Part shown: in pieces, positions 12,634-12,764 of the stretch
How positions within the stretch are numbered: position 1 is the first letter of the stretch
Layout of the letters: every line of letters starts with the position of its first letter
Assembly: GCA_964589175.1 (NCBI GenBank)
Contig: CAZPRY010000079.1
Coordinates: 1 to 12,764 of the forward strand
DNA: 12,764 nucleotides
Source of the DNA: CAZPRY01 sp964589175
GTDB taxonomy: Bacteria; Fidelibacterota; UBA2242
Direction of reading: 5' to 3'
The notes under the pieces: generated by a model
Told to the model about the DNA's origin: nothing
Seen by the model: the letters and a program-made list of their open reading frames with translations, nothing else
Databases searched by the model: none
Made by a program: the position numbers and the translations under genes

Positions 12634-12764
12634 TCAGGAGTATTTACGGCTTGTTTTCGAAGAAATTGTGCTTTCTGCATTGTTCTGATCTTCGGTCTGA
12701 TTGAATTTGTGGTTCATCGTCATAATGCGTACCAACTTGTGGCATGAAGGGCATAGATTTTCAG
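12634..12764 (-). CDS. C-terminal end of a probable zinc-knuckle protein (cut by window end)
   Basis: A minus-strand frame enters from the right edge and stops with TGA at 12636-12634, leaving 42 complete codons. It contains 'LCPSCHKLVRI', a CxxC knuckle of zinc-ribbon type, followed by a polar, Ser/Lys/Asn-rich tail ('NAESTISSKTSRKYS'). A second Cys pair, if present, would be outside the window. The piece is too short to name. The CxxC context and an open frame to the edge make a real gene somewhat more likely than chance. Confidence 0.4.
   Translation of the reverse strand, partial: ENLCPSCHKLVRIMTMNHKFNQTEDQNNAESTISSKTSRKYS

Overview
The window looks like a piece of chromosome from an uncultured or little-studied Gram-negative bacterium, most likely in or near the FCB superphylum (Bacteroidota, Calditrichota, KSB1, Marinimicrobia and relatives). 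The main support is a short 285-residue primary-type sigma factor with no region 1.1. It has the 'LPLNRVG' style of region 3 that I associate with FCB-group sigma factors. Outer-membrane and LolA-fold proteins show a double membrane. The visible promoters are of the TTGACA/TATAAT type rather than the Bacteroidetes -33/-7 type, so a deep-branching FCB relative is more likely than a classical Bacteroidetes. The phylum assignment is inference.

Layout. (1) 1-1273, plus strand: the end of a Kef/NhaP-type cation:proton antiporter, then a PTS EIIA-like protein with an extra PII/CutA-like C-terminal half, apparently an antiporter with its own sensor. (2) 1331-2351: promoter, sigma-70 gene and a two-way terminator. 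(3) 2374-4671, minus strand: a polyamine operon of speD (AdoMet decarboxylase), speB (agmatinase-type ureohydrolase) and a deoxyhypusine-synthase-like gene. No aminopropyltransferase gene is present. (4) 4672-4943: a divergent control region with one predicted promoter in each direction. Each promoter has a large dyad just after its predicted transcription start, and the two sites share an identical 12-mer. (5) 4944-10465, plus strand: TetR regulator, RND/MMPL-family permease, small three-helix membrane protein, periplasmic LolA-like carrier and outer-membrane beta-barrel. Together these suggest an envelope-spanning route for a lipid or other hydrophobic cargo. (6) 10472-11515: a REP-associated tyrosine transposase (RAYT) flanked on both sides by paired-hairpin repeats. 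Some carry the GTAG foot expected of REP elements, and on the right they form a 62-bp tandem array. (7) 11516-12443, minus strand: a strong predicted promoter, a long array of diverged 21-bp dyad units that is also an open frame of heptapeptide repeats, and a small helical protein of unknown function. (8) 12634-12764, minus strand: the C-terminal end of a probable zinc-knuckle protein running off the window.

How the parts may work together. The TetR protein probably represses its own operon (envelope export). The shared operator motif suggests it could also act on the divergent polyamine operon, linking polyamine synthesis to envelope transport; this is inference. The strongest candidates for something undescribed are the 21-bp dyad/heptad array with its promoter, the shared divergent operators, and the RAYT with its two-hairpin repeat family.
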